DNA of 64,000 bases from Scandinavium sp002470465 (GCF_040750395.1 NZ_JBFLVD010000001.1:103937-167936), one strand, 5' to 3'; shown: positions 51,710-61,552, counted from the stretch's first letter. The notes: generated by a model from the sequence alone, not told the origin. Translations and numbers: made by a program.

Positions 51710-53428
51710 ATGCTGTTGTCAATTTTGGCGATGAGGCACAAAATCCTTATAGGATGTGTCGTATTTATAGTATTAATTTCTCTGCAGTTGCACATAGGTA
51801 ATGCTGGTGGGAGTGGTAAGAATCTGCCTCAGGTTTTTATTGGCTGGGGAATATTGTGCCTCTTCGCGTTGGGTATTTTGTGGCGAACGCGACGAACATC
51901 AATGGTGGTAACGCCGATTAGTGTGGTGATTTTTGCTGCTACCTTAATTTTATGGATACCTTTGCTCTTTACTCGAGATGAGTGGCGGCTGGAGGCTTTA
52001 TGGCCATTACTGGGGCTATCTGCTGGCATTGTATTTTATTTCAGTATGTTGCAGGTAAAGTGGTCGCCTGCGCTTCTCCAGCGACTCATGTTGTTCATCA
52101 TTGCCGCATCCTTGCTTCAGACTTTAGTTGTACTATGGCAATACTTCTTACCGGGAACGCTCCCCGGCTGGTTAGCCTACCCCTATGATAAGGATCGCCC
52201 GGCGGGCGTGTTTCAACAGGTTAATTTATTGGCAAGTTTTACTGCAACAGGATTAATCTCCGCGCTATTACTATTTGTAACGCGGCGTAAAGGGAGGCTG
52301 CGAGATAGTGGCTATATATACCTTTATATTTTGTCTGCTGCTCTGGTGTTGTTGCCTTTTCTGTTGGTGATCTTGCAATCCCGCATCGGTTGGGTCGGAA
52401 GTGGTTTTGCTATCTTTCCCGTACTGTTATTTGCCATGTACAAGGAACCTCGCCGTATTACTGCCCCGGCCAGTTTAATGCTGTGCGGCATTTTGTTGGG
52501 GATAGCCTGTATTTGGGGAGATGTCTCCGCGCAAATCAGCCATGAGGGGTCTAACCATGCCCGAATTATCATGCTACGGGAGACATTGAGCATGATATTT
52601 TCTCGCCCGTGGCTGGGCTGGGGATATGGTGGATATGAATACAGTTTTCAGCATTTTCGCCTATGGCAGGGAGAATCAACTCTGGGCCTGGGCGTGGTCA
52701 CTCATCCCCATAATGAGTATCTGTATCGTTGGGTTGAGGGTGGCTTCCTGGGATTGGTTGGGGTATTACTCTTCACGCTTTGCGGAGTGGGGTTAGCCTG
52801 GCTGACTTGCCAGCGTATAAAGCGAACAAGCACTCTGACAGTGTCCCTTCGGCTCGCCAGCCCTGGGCTTTGCCTCTTGCCTCTAACGCTACACACCCAA
52901 ACAGAGTATCCCTTTTACATATCTTCTCTGCTTTGGGGAACTTTTCTGCTTTTTTTAGCTGCGTGGGATAGCCTTGCGACGCCGAAATATTTGTTATTGA
53001 AATTATCCGTTCTCAGGGGGGGCGCCATAAGGGGGGCGCTCTCCAGCATAATGTTTGCCGCTCTTCTTTTCACTGTCAGCGGTGGCTATAGCGGCTGGTT
53101 ATTGTGGCGTTTTGAACAGCAGCAATTTCGGGGGCCGCATCCCGACTGGCAGGTTAACCCCTGGCTACTGAGTGAACGAGCCCGGTTTGATGAACAGACT
53201 GCTTCGTTGCTGGCGTTCAATCATGACGGTGATAAGCAGCGTTTGGAATACTATGTGCTGTGGGCGAGAAACTATTCTGGTATCCATATCGATAGAGAAG
53301 TGTACGCTCGCCTGTTGCAAATTTTGCGGGCACAAAAATTGTCTGTTGCGTCCGATTACTGGGGGAAAGAAGCCCATGCCCTGTTCCCGGATGACCCACG
53401 GTTTCAATTTTACTCAGGGGAAAGATAA
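51710..53428 (+). CDS. PglL/Wzy_C-type O-oligosaccharyltransferase
   Basis: 572 residues with about a dozen membrane helices. YDKDRPAGVFQQVNLLASF (about 159-177) fits the N-terminal PglL motif. SRPWLGWGYGGYEYSF and HPHNEYLYRWVEGGFLG (about 297-350) fit the Wzy_C domain. PglL enzymes transfer lipid-linked glycans to Ser or Thr of exported proteins such as pilins. WaaL O-antigen ligases share Wzy_C but usually lack the PglL N-terminal motif. AAGGTACCGGT precedes the start. It sits 890 bp before a fimbrial operon; a pilin as acceptor is a hypothesis. Confidence 0.82.
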   Translation: MLLSILAMRHKILIGCVVFIVLISLQLHIGNAGGSGKNLPQVFIGWGILCLFALGILWRTRRTSMVVTPISVVIFAATLILWIPLLFTRDEWRLEALWPLLGLSAGIVFYFSMLQVKWSPALLQRLMLFIIAASLLQTLVVLWQYFLPGTLPGWLAYPYDKDRPAGVFQQVNLLASFTATGLISALLLFVTRRKGRLRDSGYIYLYILSAALVLLPFLLVILQSRIGWVGSGFAIFPVLLFAMYKEPRRITAPASLMLCGILLGIACIWGDVSAQISHEGSNHARIIMLRETLSMIFSRPWLGWGYGGYEYSFQHFRLWQGESTLGLGVVTHPHNEYLYRWVEGGFLGLVGVLLFTLCGVGLAWLTCQRIKRTSTLTVSLRLASPGLCLLPLTLHTQTEYPFYISSLLWGTFLLFLAAWDSLATPKYLLLKLSVLRGGAIRGALSSIMFAALLFTVSGGYSGWLLWRFEQQQFRGPHPDWQVNPWLLSERARFDEQTASLLAFNHDGDKQRLEYYVLWARNYSGIHIDREVYARLLQILRAQKLSVASDYWGKEAHALFPDDPRFQFYSGER

Positions 53429-54316
53429 GTTTCTAGTAATCATGTTGAATATCCAACAACGCACAAAGCATGGGCGCATACCTCTGTGTTAGGGCTGGAT
53501 TTGAACATAGCAGGAATCAAGTTTGCCTGCTGTATTGCGATGACACGATGCGTGCGAGGTATGAGTTGGCCAATAGCGTGATTGCTGTGGGATGATCACG
53601 CTAAAGACACGGATTTTTATCCGAATAGCAAGGGAGGACACGACACGACACAGATTCCCTGTTACGAGGGTTTAGGAACAGAAGCTGGCAGCATTTTCCT
53701 CTACAAGAACGCCTTAAAAAAGGTTCTATGGCGCTACTGGCAATTTGGCGCAGTTTTAATTTTTGTTTTTTTGGTTTTTTTATGTTTTCTCTCTGTGGAT
53801 ATTATTTTTTTATTAGACGGTTAGTTGGTTGTTTTAAAATTGATTTGAGACAAGAAATTCAATTGTGTTTTTTTATGAGTATGTAATTATATTGAGCATT
53901 GAAGCATTACTTCTTCAAACCAGATAAGAGGAATGCTTTAAAATTATTGATGTAGAAAGTACAAAATAATTGTTCTACTATTATAGAATCATGACTGCTA
54001 CGTATCCTCACGTTTTTTTATGGAAAAGTAGTAGTCATGTTCTATATAAATCATCAGAAGTGCTGATAGATTTGATTATGATAGTACTGGCTCTGTATGT
54101 AAACGAACGTGAGTGCTTTTGTTTTAAAATTACATTATCTTTTTTGTGCTATGTTGCTTCACAAAACTATCATTTTAAGTAGAAGTCATAATTGTCTCTT
54201 TTTTTATTAAAGGTGGCGCTAATTGATATGGCTTCAACTTATCTTGTCTGCACACTATAAAAATTTAATTTAGGTGCAGTTTAATTTTTAATTTCATAAA
54301 ATAAGGAAATACCTGT
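53429..54316. other. AT-rich spacer upstream of the MR/P-Stf-like fimbrial operon
   Basis: About 890 bp. Open frames at 53582-53824 and 53970-54182 lack ribosome binding sites and protein-like composition and are not called. The last 130 bp are very AT-rich and probably carry the promoter. AAGGAAAT precedes the pilin start. No invertible repeats were found by eye. Confidence 0.45.
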
Positions 54317-54856
54317 ATGTCTATTAATTTAAATAAAACTCTGCTGGCTGTAACCATCGCTCTCAGTATGACTTCTGCGGCACAGGCTGCAGACGCAGGG
54401 CATGGTAAAGTGACTTTCACTGGTTCGATTATTGATGCGGCATGCTCTATTGCACCAGAAGCCGTCGATCAGACCGTAGAGCTGGGACAGATTTCTAAGA
54501 CTGCACTGCAAAATGGCGGTAAATCAACACCGCGTAACTTCTCTATCGCCCTTGAAAACTGCTCCTTTGCAGGAGAAGATGCAAACAATAAAGTTCAGGT
54601 AACCTTTACCGGCATGGAATCTGCGGCGGGTGACGGCCTGCTGGGTATTACGGGTTCTGCATCGGGCGCCAGCGTAGCTATCACCTCCGGTGACGGTCAG
54701 GTTATTAAACTGGGTCAGCCAACGCAGGCGCAGCAGCTGAATGATGGTACCGGCACCCTGAGTTTCTCTGCTTACGTACAGGGGCATACTTCTTCTGCGG
54801 CCATCACGGAAGGTGAATTCCAGTCTATTGCTGATTTCACACTGGCTTACAACTAA
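54317..54856 (+). CDS. Major fimbrial subunit of an MR/P-Stf-like operon
   Basis: 179 residues. The signal peptide ends at AQA (about residue 24). Cysteines at AACSI and ENCSF form the pilin disulfide. The final strand SIADFTLAYN has the penultimate Tyr of type 1-like pilins. First gene of the operon and followed by a hairpin, so it is probably the main rod subunit. A Ser/Gly/Ala-rich stretch (GITGSASGASVAITSG) could accept glycans, which is speculative. Confidence 0.88.
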   Translation: MSINLNKTLLAVTIALSMTSAAQAADAGHGKVTFTGSIIDAACSIAPEAVDQTVELGQISKTALQNGGKSTPRNFSIALENCSFAGEDANNKVQVTFTGMESAAGDGLLGITGSASGASVAITSGDGQVIKLGQPTQAQQLNDGTGTLSFSAYVQGHTSSAAITEGEFQSIADFTLAYN

Positions 54857-55230
54857 GGCTTTTATTTCCTGACTTAGTATAAATGCATGCGGAAATCCGC
54901 ATGCATTATTCAGGAAGGGATAAGAACAATGAACAGAATGAGAAAAGCTATACCTTAGTGTCTTCCTGCATTTTTCTGATTTGATGGCCATATTAAGATA
55001 ATATGCAAAAAGGCATTATACATTCCGCCTATGCCAGTTTTCGTATCATCATGGTGTGAAAGGAAATCAATTTTATTAAACAGGCGAGAACAGAGTGCTG
55101 GTTCTTATTCGTGGTTAATTCTGAAATGGAATGCTCTGCAGCCTATTAAAAACTGAAGTTCTTATGGTTATCCTGATGCAGGGTTGCATCAGCTTGAATT
55201 AATAATTCTCGTGAGTAACAGGATGATAAT
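54857..55230. other. Spacer between major pilin and usher genes
   Basis: Contains the hairpin at 54882-54907. No gene is seen. AGGATGATAAT precedes the usher ATG. Confidence 0.5.
54882..54907 (+). promoter_or_regulatory. Hairpin after the major pilin gene
   Basis: A perfect 12-bp stem with an AA at its centre (54882-54893 with 54896-54907) lies 26 bases after the pilin stop. With no T tract, it is likely a stability or attenuation hairpin favouring pilin message over usher message. Confidence 0.65.
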
Positions 55231-57771
55231 ATGGAATTGCCTGTAGCAAGGAGATTTTTCCATCTCCAGTCTCTGGGGCTGTGTATTTCTCTGGTGCTGG
55301 GCATTCATGTAACGATGGCCCGTGCGGCCGATGATATTCAGTTCAATACCGATGTTCTGGATCTTAATGACAGAAATAATATCGATCTGAGTCAGTTCTC
55401 CCGGAGTGGCTATATCATGCCGGGCCTTTACGATATGGTCGTGCATCTCAATAAAACCGATCTGCCGGAACAGCAGATCCCCTTCTATGCTTCGGATGAT
55501 GATAAAAATAGTAGCCGGGCCTGTATCAATCGCGCACTGGCCGAGCAGTTGGGTTTGAAGGAAGGTGAAATTGATAAGTTAACCTGGTGGCATCAGGGAG
55601 AATGCCTGGATGAATCGGGTTTGCAGGGAATGGAAGTCAGGGGGGATCTATCGACCTCTGCATTGTATTTGAGTATTCCGCAGGCATTTCTTGAATATAC
55701 CGATGAGAACTGGGATCCACCGTCACGCTGGGATGAGGGTATTTCGGGGGTGATGTTCGATTATAACGTTAATACCCAAATACAGCGTCAGCAGCGTGAT
55801 GGTAATAACACCAATAACTTTAGCGGTAATGGTACAGCAGGTGGAAACCTGGGAGCTTGGCGCTTCCGGGCAGACTGGCAGGCAAATTTTGCCCACCAGA
55901 CGGGAGGTGAACGATCAACCCGCAAGCAGCTAGATTGGACTCGGTACTATCTTTATCGGGCGGTTCCCTCGCTGCGGGCGAAACTGATGCTTGGAGAGAA
56001 TTACCTGGACTCCGGGATATTTGACAGCTTTCGCTTTACCGGAACGAGTCTGGTCTCGGACGATAATATGTTGCCACCTAATCTTCGCGGGTACGCACCG
56101 GAAGTCGTGGGGGTGGCAAAAACAAATGCGAAAGTGACCGTTAGCCAACAGGGAAGAGTGTTGTATGAGACGACCGTAGCGGCTGGGGCGTTCCGTATTC
56201 AGGATATAAATGATGCCGTGAGCGGGGAGCTGAATGTTCGGGTAGAGGAGCAAGATGGCAGCGTGCAGACTTTCACTCTTAATACTTCGAATATCCCCTA
56301 CCTGACCCGACCTGGTTCTGTACGTTTTAAGCTCGCAGCAGGGAAACCCTCCGACTTTGAGCATCGCTCTCAGGGACCGGTATTTGCCACAGGGGAGTTT
56401 TCCTGGGGGATAAGTAATGGGTGGTCTCTGTACGGTGGTGCTCTGGCGGGAGGCGACTATAACGCATTGTCAATGGGTATTGGGCGCGACCTGATGATGT
56501 TGGGTGCTCTGTCGTTTGATGCGACGCAGTCCCGTGCAAGTTTGCCACAGGAAGAGAAGAGGTTGAGCGGTGGCTCCTACCGACTAAGTTACTCGAAAAA
56601 TTTTGATGAGTATGACAGCCAGGTAACCTTTGCGGGATACCGTTTTTCGGAACGTAATTTTATGAGCATGAGTGATTATCTTGATGCTCGTTATTACGGC
56701 TATCACTCGGGCAACGGGAAAGAAATGTACACCATTACTTTCAGTAAGTTTTTTCGCGATCGGGGATTAAGTAGTTACCTCAACTATAGCCATGAGACTT
56801 ACTGGGAGCGGCCGACAAACGATCGCTACACCGTGACGCTATCTAAATATTTTGATATTGGCCGTTTTCATAACCTGAGTATGTCACTTTCGGCATACAG
56901 AAATACCTATAACGGCCAAAACGATGACGGCGCTTTTATTTCGCTATCAATGCCATGGGGCAGTAGCAATGGAACCGTGGGCTATAACGCGACGGCTAAC
57001 CGTGATGAGACTACGCACAGAATGAGCTACTACAGCAGGGCAAGCGAGCGTGACACCTATCAGATCAGCGCCGGAACCTCACGTCGTGGAGGAAATGCTA
57101 GTGGCTATTATACCCGGGAAGGTGATCTTGCCCGAGTAAGCGCTAATGCCAGCTATCAGGAAGGAAGTTACAGCGCCGTGGGGCTGAATGCCCAGGGAGG
57201 CGTAACGTTGACGTCTGAAGGAGGCGCTATGCACCGGAACAATATTGCCGGAGGGACCCGAATGCTGATTGATACTTCAGGGGTTCCTGACGTGCCTGTC
57301 CGCGGTTACGGGCGTACTACGCGGAGCAATCTATGGGGAAAAGCGGTGATCGATGACGTAAGCAGTTATTACCGTAATAACGCCAGCATAGACCTGAATA
57401 AGTTAGGAGAAACTGCTGAGGCCACTGGCTCAGTGGTACAGGCCACTCTGACTGAGGGGGCTATCGGCTATCGTAAATTTAGTGTGATAGCGGGTGAGAA
57501 GGCAATGGCCGTGATTAAGCTTGCGGATGGCAGTGAGCCCCCCTTCGGGGCCACTGTGCTGAATAACCGCAAGCAGGAGACCGGTATCGTCAATGATGGC
57601 GGCAGCGTTTATCTGAGCGGTATCACCCCTGGCGAGGTAATGGTTGTTCGCTGGCATGGTGAAACGCAGTGCGAGATCAGCATGCCATCCCCGCTTCCGG
57701 CTGAAATGTTGATGAATACGTTATTACTACCCTGTCAGGTTCCGGGCATGGAGCAGGCGGAGGAAAATTGA
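55231..57771 (+). CDS. Fimbrial usher, FimD/PapC type
   Basis: 846 residues. The signal peptide ends ARA (about residue 33). The N-terminal domain (DIQFNTDVLDLNDRNNIDLS) is followed by the plug-bearing barrel and a C-terminal domain with a cysteine pair (ETQCEISM and LLPCQV). It lies 374 bp after the pilin gene and starts the second part of the operon. Confidence 0.92.
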   Translation: MELPVARRFFHLQSLGLCISLVLGIHVTMARAADDIQFNTDVLDLNDRNNIDLSQFSRSGYIMPGLYDMVVHLNKTDLPEQQIPFYASDDDKNSSRACINRALAEQLGLKEGEIDKLTWWHQGECLDESGLQGMEVRGDLSTSALYLSIPQAFLEYTDENWDPPSRWDEGISGVMFDYNVNTQIQRQQRDGNNTNNFSGNGTAGGNLGAWRFRADWQANFAHQTGGERSTRKQLDWTRYYLYRAVPSLRAKLMLGENYLDSGIFDSFRFTGTSLVSDDNMLPPNLRGYAPEVVGVAKTNAKVTVSQQGRVLYETTVAAGAFRIQDINDAVSGELNVRVEEQDGSVQTFTLNTSNIPYLTRPGSVRFKLAAGKPSDFEHRSQGPVFATGEFSWGISNGWSLYGGALAGGDYNALSMGIGRDLMMLGALSFDATQSRASLPQEEKRLSGGSYRLSYSKNFDEYDSQVTFAGYRFSERNFMSMSDYLDARYYGYHSGNGKEMYTITFSKFFRDRGLSSYLNYSHETYWERPTNDRYTVTLSKYFDIGRFHNLSMSLSAYRNTYNGQNDDGAFISLSMPWGSSNGTVGYNATANRDETTHRMSYYSRASERDTYQISAGTSRRGGNASGYYTREGDLARVSANASYQEGSYSAVGLNAQGGVTLTSEGGAMHRNNIAGGTRMLIDTSGVPDVPVRGYGRTTRSNLWGKAVIDDVSSYYRNNASIDLNKLGETAEATGSVVQATLTEGAIGYRKFSVIAGEKAMAVIKLADGSEPPFGATVLNNRKQETGIVNDGGSVYLSGITPGEVMVVRWHGETQCEISMPSPLPAEMLMNTLLLPCQVPGMEQAEEN

Positions 57772-57840
57772 CGTTCCCTTAATTCATAGCGGTCATGGGG
57801 AATGACCGGAAGCAATCGAACAGGAAAGAGAGAAAAGTAA

Positions 57841-58608
57841 ATGAGTAATTTGAAGCACATGAACCATCGTATCGGTTTGATGCCGGGAATGGTAACGGTT
57901 GTCATACTTAACCTGCTGGCAGTACTACAGGCTGAGGCCGCGATAGCCCTGGATCGCACTCGAGTAGTCTTTGATGGAAGTCAGTCTTCAGTAAGCCTGA
58001 GCATCAGTAACCAAAATAAACAACTGCCTTATCTCGCGCAGGGCTGGATTGAAGATGAGCAGGGCAACAAGATTCAGACGCCACTCACCGTTTTGCCGCC
58101 CGTGCAGCGTATTGAACCGGGAAAACCAAGCCAGGTGAAAATTCAGGCGTTACCGGCGGCGAAGCTTTTGGCACAAGATAAAGAGACGCTTTATTACTTC
58201 AATCTGCGGGAAATACCGCCGAAAAGTGCGAAACCGAACACGCTTCAACTTGCTCTACAGACGCGCATCAAGCTGTTTTATCGTCCGGCGAGTATTGCGA
58301 TTGACACCAATGCAGCGCCACCGCAGGAGCAACTGACGCTGATCCGGCAGGGCGACAAATATCAGGTGAATAACCCAACGCCTTACTACGTGACCATTGT
58401 GGATGCAGGTAGTGCTAAGGGGAAGAGCATTAAATCTTTTGAGCCAATGATGGTTCCGCCGAAAGGCAGTCTGCCGCTGACAGTGAATGCCGTAGCGGCA
58501 GGAAACAGCCCAGTTCTGACTTACGTCAACGACTATGGCGGCCGTCCGCAGCTGAGTTTCAGCTGTAGCGGAAACACCTGCAAGGTTCTACCGGGGAAGT
58601 CAGGATAA
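57841..58608 (+). CDS. FGS-type fimbrial chaperone
   Basis: 255 residues. A signal peptide (cleaved near EAAIA) is followed by LDRTRVVFDG, with the Arg of PapD position 8, and RIKLFYRP, with the conserved Lys. The G1 strand region is in NTLQLALQTRIKLF. AGGAAAGAGAG precedes the start. Confidence 0.92.
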   Translation: MSNLKHMNHRIGLMPGMVTVVILNLLAVLQAEAAIALDRTRVVFDGSQSSVSLSISNQNKQLPYLAQGWIEDEQGNKIQTPLTVLPPVQRIEPGKPSQVKIQALPAAKLLAQDKETLYYFNLREIPPKSAKPNTLQLALQTRIKLFYRPASIAIDTNAAPPQEQLTLIRQGDKYQVNNPTPYYVTIVDAGSAKGKSIKSFEPMMVPPKGSLPLTVNAVAAGNSPVLTYVNDYGGRPQLSFSCSGNTCKVLPGKSG

Positions 58609-58739
58609 CACCAGTCAACAGCGTTCCATGGCTGAATTTGTTGAGTACATACCGCTGTGCATATTTGCCGGGGCCACTGGCCACATGGTCGTGAAGGAAG
58701 AATCTCAGAGTACCGGCAAAATAACAAAGGAGAACGGAC

Positions 58740-58868
58740 ATGGCAGACATAATTAATAACCCCCCTATTCAATCTCTGCGGTTACAGACACTGAACGATG
58801 CCGATCGTCCTGAAATCAGAGAGTGCCCGTGCGCGGGACTGGCACCCTGTCCGGTGGGATGTGGTTAA
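58740..58868 (+). CDS. Cysteine-rich small protein (42 residues), candidate
   Basis: ATG 58740 follows AAAGGAGAACGGAC, one of the best ribosome binding sites in the window, and opens a 42-codon frame ending one base before ATG 58870. The peptide begins MADIINNPPIQSLRL and ends ECPCAGLAPCPVGCG, with four cysteines in the last 15 residues. It has no signal peptide. It may be a coupled leader for the next subunit or a real small protein. I do not recognise it. Confidence 0.5.
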   Translation: MADIINNPPIQSLRLQTLNDADRPEIRECPCAGLAPCPVGCG

Positions 58869-58869
58869 G

Positions 58870-59376
58870 ATGGTGATGAAAGGACATGCGTTAAACCGGC
58901 AGCCTACTCTCCTGATGTGTGGCGCATTATTGGCGTTACCTCAAATAGTGGAGGCAATGGATTCTGCCACGATCGTTTTGAACGTCACGGTGACAGCTCC
59001 TCCGCCATGTACCATCAATGGCAACCGGCCGATAGAGGTTGAGTTTGGCGACGTTATTACCACGCGGGTAGATGGAACCCACTATCGCAAACCTCTGAGT
59101 TATACCCTGGTGTGTGACGCGGGCGCCAGGAACGCCATGCAGCTTCAGGTGACAGGCACAGGCGCGGCTTTTGATAACAAGATATTACAGACAAACAATA
59201 ACGGGCTTGGCATCAAACTAATGCGAGGGGAAACCCCCCTGTCGGTAAATACATGGGTGCCTTTCACATATCCGAATAAACCTGAATTGTGGGCCATCCC
59301 GGTTAGGGCTCCTGGTGTGGCGCTGGCGGTCGGTGAGTTCAGTGCTGCGGCTTCAATGCAGGTGGATTACCAGTGA
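58870..59376 (+). CDS. Minor fimbrial subunit (MR/P-Stf-like)
   Basis: About 168 residues. The signal peptide ends near VEA. Cysteines are at PPPCTI and LVCDAG, and the protein ends SMQVDYQ. It is similar to the next subunit through the VDGTHYRKPLSYTL and PVRAPGVAL stretches. ATG 58870 directly follows the stop of the small frame before it; ATG 58876 is also possible. Confidence 0.78.
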   Translation: MVMKGHALNRQPTLLMCGALLALPQIVEAMDSATIVLNVTVTAPPPCTINGNRPIEVEFGDVITTRVDGTHYRKPLSYTLVCDAGARNAMQLQVTGTGAAFDNKILQTNNNGLGIKLMRGETPLSVNTWVPFTYPNKPELWAIPVRAPGVALAVGEFSAAASMQVDYQ

Positions 59377-59389
59377 CAGGGAGCGGAAT

Positions 59390-59890
59390 ATGAATGGAAT
59401 GAAGGCGCACTGTGCCGCTTTATTTTGGACTTTGCTGCTCACTCAGCCATCGGTTATGGCAGCAGACGGCAGGGCGGACATGAGCTTTCACGGTACGCTG
59501 ATTGCGCCGCCTCCCTGTGTGATTAACGAAGGCGGGCAAGTGGATGTGGATTTCACCGAACGGGTGGGCATTAGCAAAGTGGATGGGGTCAATTACCGTG
59601 TGCCGGTGAATTATCAGATTACCTGTGAAGACGGGGGAAGCGGTTTGGCACTTAGCCTGAGCTTGAGCGGTACTGCGGCCGCATTTGATTCACAGGCTCT
59701 ACAGAGCGACCAGCCGGGTCTGGGGATCAGGATCTATCAGGACGAGAAAGCTTTTACGCCGAATAGTACGCTGAATATTGACCTCGCAACACCTCCCCGG
59801 CTTGAAGCTGTGCCGGTGAAACGAGCCGGCGTTACGCTAAAGGAGGGAGCATTCGAAGCCTGGGCAACATTGCAGGCGAATTACCAGTGA
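59390..59890 (+). CDS. Minor fimbrial subunit (MR/P-Stf-like)
   Basis: 166 residues. The signal peptide ends at VMA (residue 24). Cysteines are at PPPCVI and ITCEDG, and the end is LQANYQ. It is a paralogue of the preceding gene. GGAGCGGAAT precedes ATG 59390. Confidence 0.82.
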   Translation: MNGMKAHCAALFWTLLLTQPSVMAADGRADMSFHGTLIAPPPCVINEGGQVDVDFTERVGISKVDGVNYRVPVNYQITCEDGGSGLALSLSLSGTAAAFDSQALQSDQPGLGIRIYQDEKAFTPNSTLNIDLATPPRLEAVPVKRAGVTLKEGAFEAWATLQANYQ

Positions 59891-59901
59891 GGGGAGAGCG
59901 T

Positions 59902-60480
59902 ATGAGAGAACTTGAAGGAAGGGACTGTCATCCGTATGCGACCGTAAAGGGAAAGCTGGCAACCAGCCTGCTGCTTTTGGGAGTGGGGTCAGGGATATCT
60001 GCCACGGTGAAAGCTGCGGAAAATAACATGCGTTTCCACGGCGCTCTGGTCGCGGAGCCCTGTGTTATTCCCCCTGGAGAAGAAAGCATCACGCTGGATT
60101 TTGGTACGGTTGTCGACAAATACCTGTACTTGAATACACGTACTGTGGGGCAGGCATTCAATATTCGTCTCATGAATTGTGACCTGAGTCTGGGAAACAT
60201 CGTGAGCGTAACGTTTTCCGGGATGGAGAGTATAGGGCTACCGGGACTGCTGGCCGTAGATACGGGGAGCGGAGCGCAAGGGATTGCAATAGGCCTGGAG
60301 ACGTCGGAGGCAAAACCTGTCTTGCTCAACAAAGCTACCGATCAATTTGCCCTACAGGCGGGCAACAACCTGATAGCAATACGGGCGTATGTACAGGGCG
60401 AGCCTGAGGCTATTCGGACACAGGGCATTACGCGTGGCGCCTTCACTGCAACTGCGACATTCAGCCTGTCTTATGAGTAG
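59902..60480 (+). CDS. Minor fimbrial subunit or adaptor
   Basis: 192 residues. The signal peptide ends near VKAA (about residue 39). Cysteines are at AEPCVI and MNCDLS, and the end is FSLSYE. ATG 59902 follows GGGGAGAGCGT and is preferred to GTG 59887. Confidence 0.8.
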   Translation: MRELEGRDCHPYATVKGKLATSLLLLGVGSGISATVKAAENNMRFHGALVAEPCVIPPGEESITLDFGTVVDKYLYLNTRTVGQAFNIRLMNCDLSLGNIVSVTFSGMESIGLPGLLAVDTGSGAQGIAIGLETSEAKPVLLNKATDQFALQAGNNLIAIRAYVQGEPEAIRTQGITRGAFTATATFSLSYE

Positions 60481-60745
60481 AGGATATATGGGATTGTACA
60501 GACTACTACCCTGCTGCAATGGCTCTGCCCATAACTGACCCGAATAGCGTTGTGGCCATCGGGAGCGAATTGCGCTGCTTTATGGAGAGATCCTAAATCG
60601 GTGACTGTCGAAGACAGAGGTTTAGGAACTGATGCGGGAGTATAGCACCTGGTAGATAAAATGAGCGGAGGGAAACTATAGCCAGAGCCTCCAGCGACTT
60701 AATACATACCAGAGTACTGGTAGAAAATATCTGAGAGAAAACAAT

Positions 60746-61552
60746 ATGGTGTGTGTTAGTGTGATGAGGGTTACAGCGGGAATATTACTCCTGTGTATGG
60801 CGTCTGGCGCCGCCGCCTTACCTGTTATAACGTTGTCTGCAGCGGACGGGGAGCTGGTCGCCAGAGTGACCGGTTTCGATAATAATCAAAGTGGGTGGGA
60901 GGTGTGCCCAAATGATTACTCGTTCTCTCGATACTGTAGCATCACCGGGGCACTGCGCCGGTGTTCAGGAAGCGGCATTAGCTGGAATCTTGGCTATTTG
61001 GCTTCAATACGCAGAGCCGGAATCGTCACTCTAAGTACCCTACAGCAGTATAATGATATGGGGTTGAAGACCACCCGGTTGCCTATGAGTTTAAGCATGC
61101 CTGCGGCGGGCACGCCAATGTGTCTCAGTGTCAGGGCATCTTCAGGAATGTCTGGTGATTCTTCGACATTTATACCGCCTCCCGTGAGGGTCGGGAATAT
61201 GCCGGTAGTTCCGTTATCGTGCCGGGCCACGAAAGGCGCAACAGTGTCGATATCCGGGAGGCCGGGAACAGTAGCGACTAACACGGATACCATCGACATT
61301 ACATGCCAGGGAGGCCAGGAACAAGTGGTGACAATGTCCATGAAGCTGGCGGGAACCGACATCATCACGAATGGCGGAACGCATTCGCAGGTATTTGGTC
61401 CAGAAGGGACGGATCTGGGGAACAAAGCGGAGCGGGTGAAGTTGGTGGGTGGGGTTAATACCGTAAGTATACGGACTGAAACAGTACTAGCGGAAACCAC
61501 TGTGCCTGGAGTATATAGAGGGAGTGGAGTGATTCAGCTTCAGTATGACTAG
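60746..61552 (+). CDS. Putative tip adhesin of the MR/P-Stf-like fimbria
   Basis: 268 residues. The signal peptide ends near AAA (about residue 25). An N-terminal domain with five cysteines (EVCPND, RYCSI, RRCSG, MCLSV) may be the receptor-binding part. A C-terminal pilin domain has cysteines at LSCRAT and ITCQGG and ends VIQLQYD. The last position in the operon and two domains fit an MrpH/StfH-like adhesin. The 265-bp gap before it has no gene. Confidence 0.75.
   Translation: MVCVSVMRVTAGILLLCMASGAAALPVITLSAADGELVARVTGFDNNQSGWEVCPNDYSFSRYCSITGALRRCSGSGISWNLGYLASIRRAGIVTLSTLQQYNDMGLKTTRLPMSLSMPAAGTPMCLSVRASSGMSGDSSTFIPPPVRVGNMPVVPLSCRATKGATVSISGRPGTVATNTDTIDITCQGGQEQVVTMSMKLAGTDIITNGGTHSQVFGPEGTDLGNKAERVKLVGGVNTVSIRTETVLAETTVPGVYRGSGVIQLQYD

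Noticed and set aside
53582..54182. Two open frames (80 and 70 codons) upstream of the major pilin
   Set aside because: Weak start signals and no protein family features. One has a hydrophobic end that poly-T DNA produces by chance.
53429..54316. Possible invertible promoter element as in fim operons
   Set aside because: No pair of inverted repeats and no recombinase gene were found in the window.
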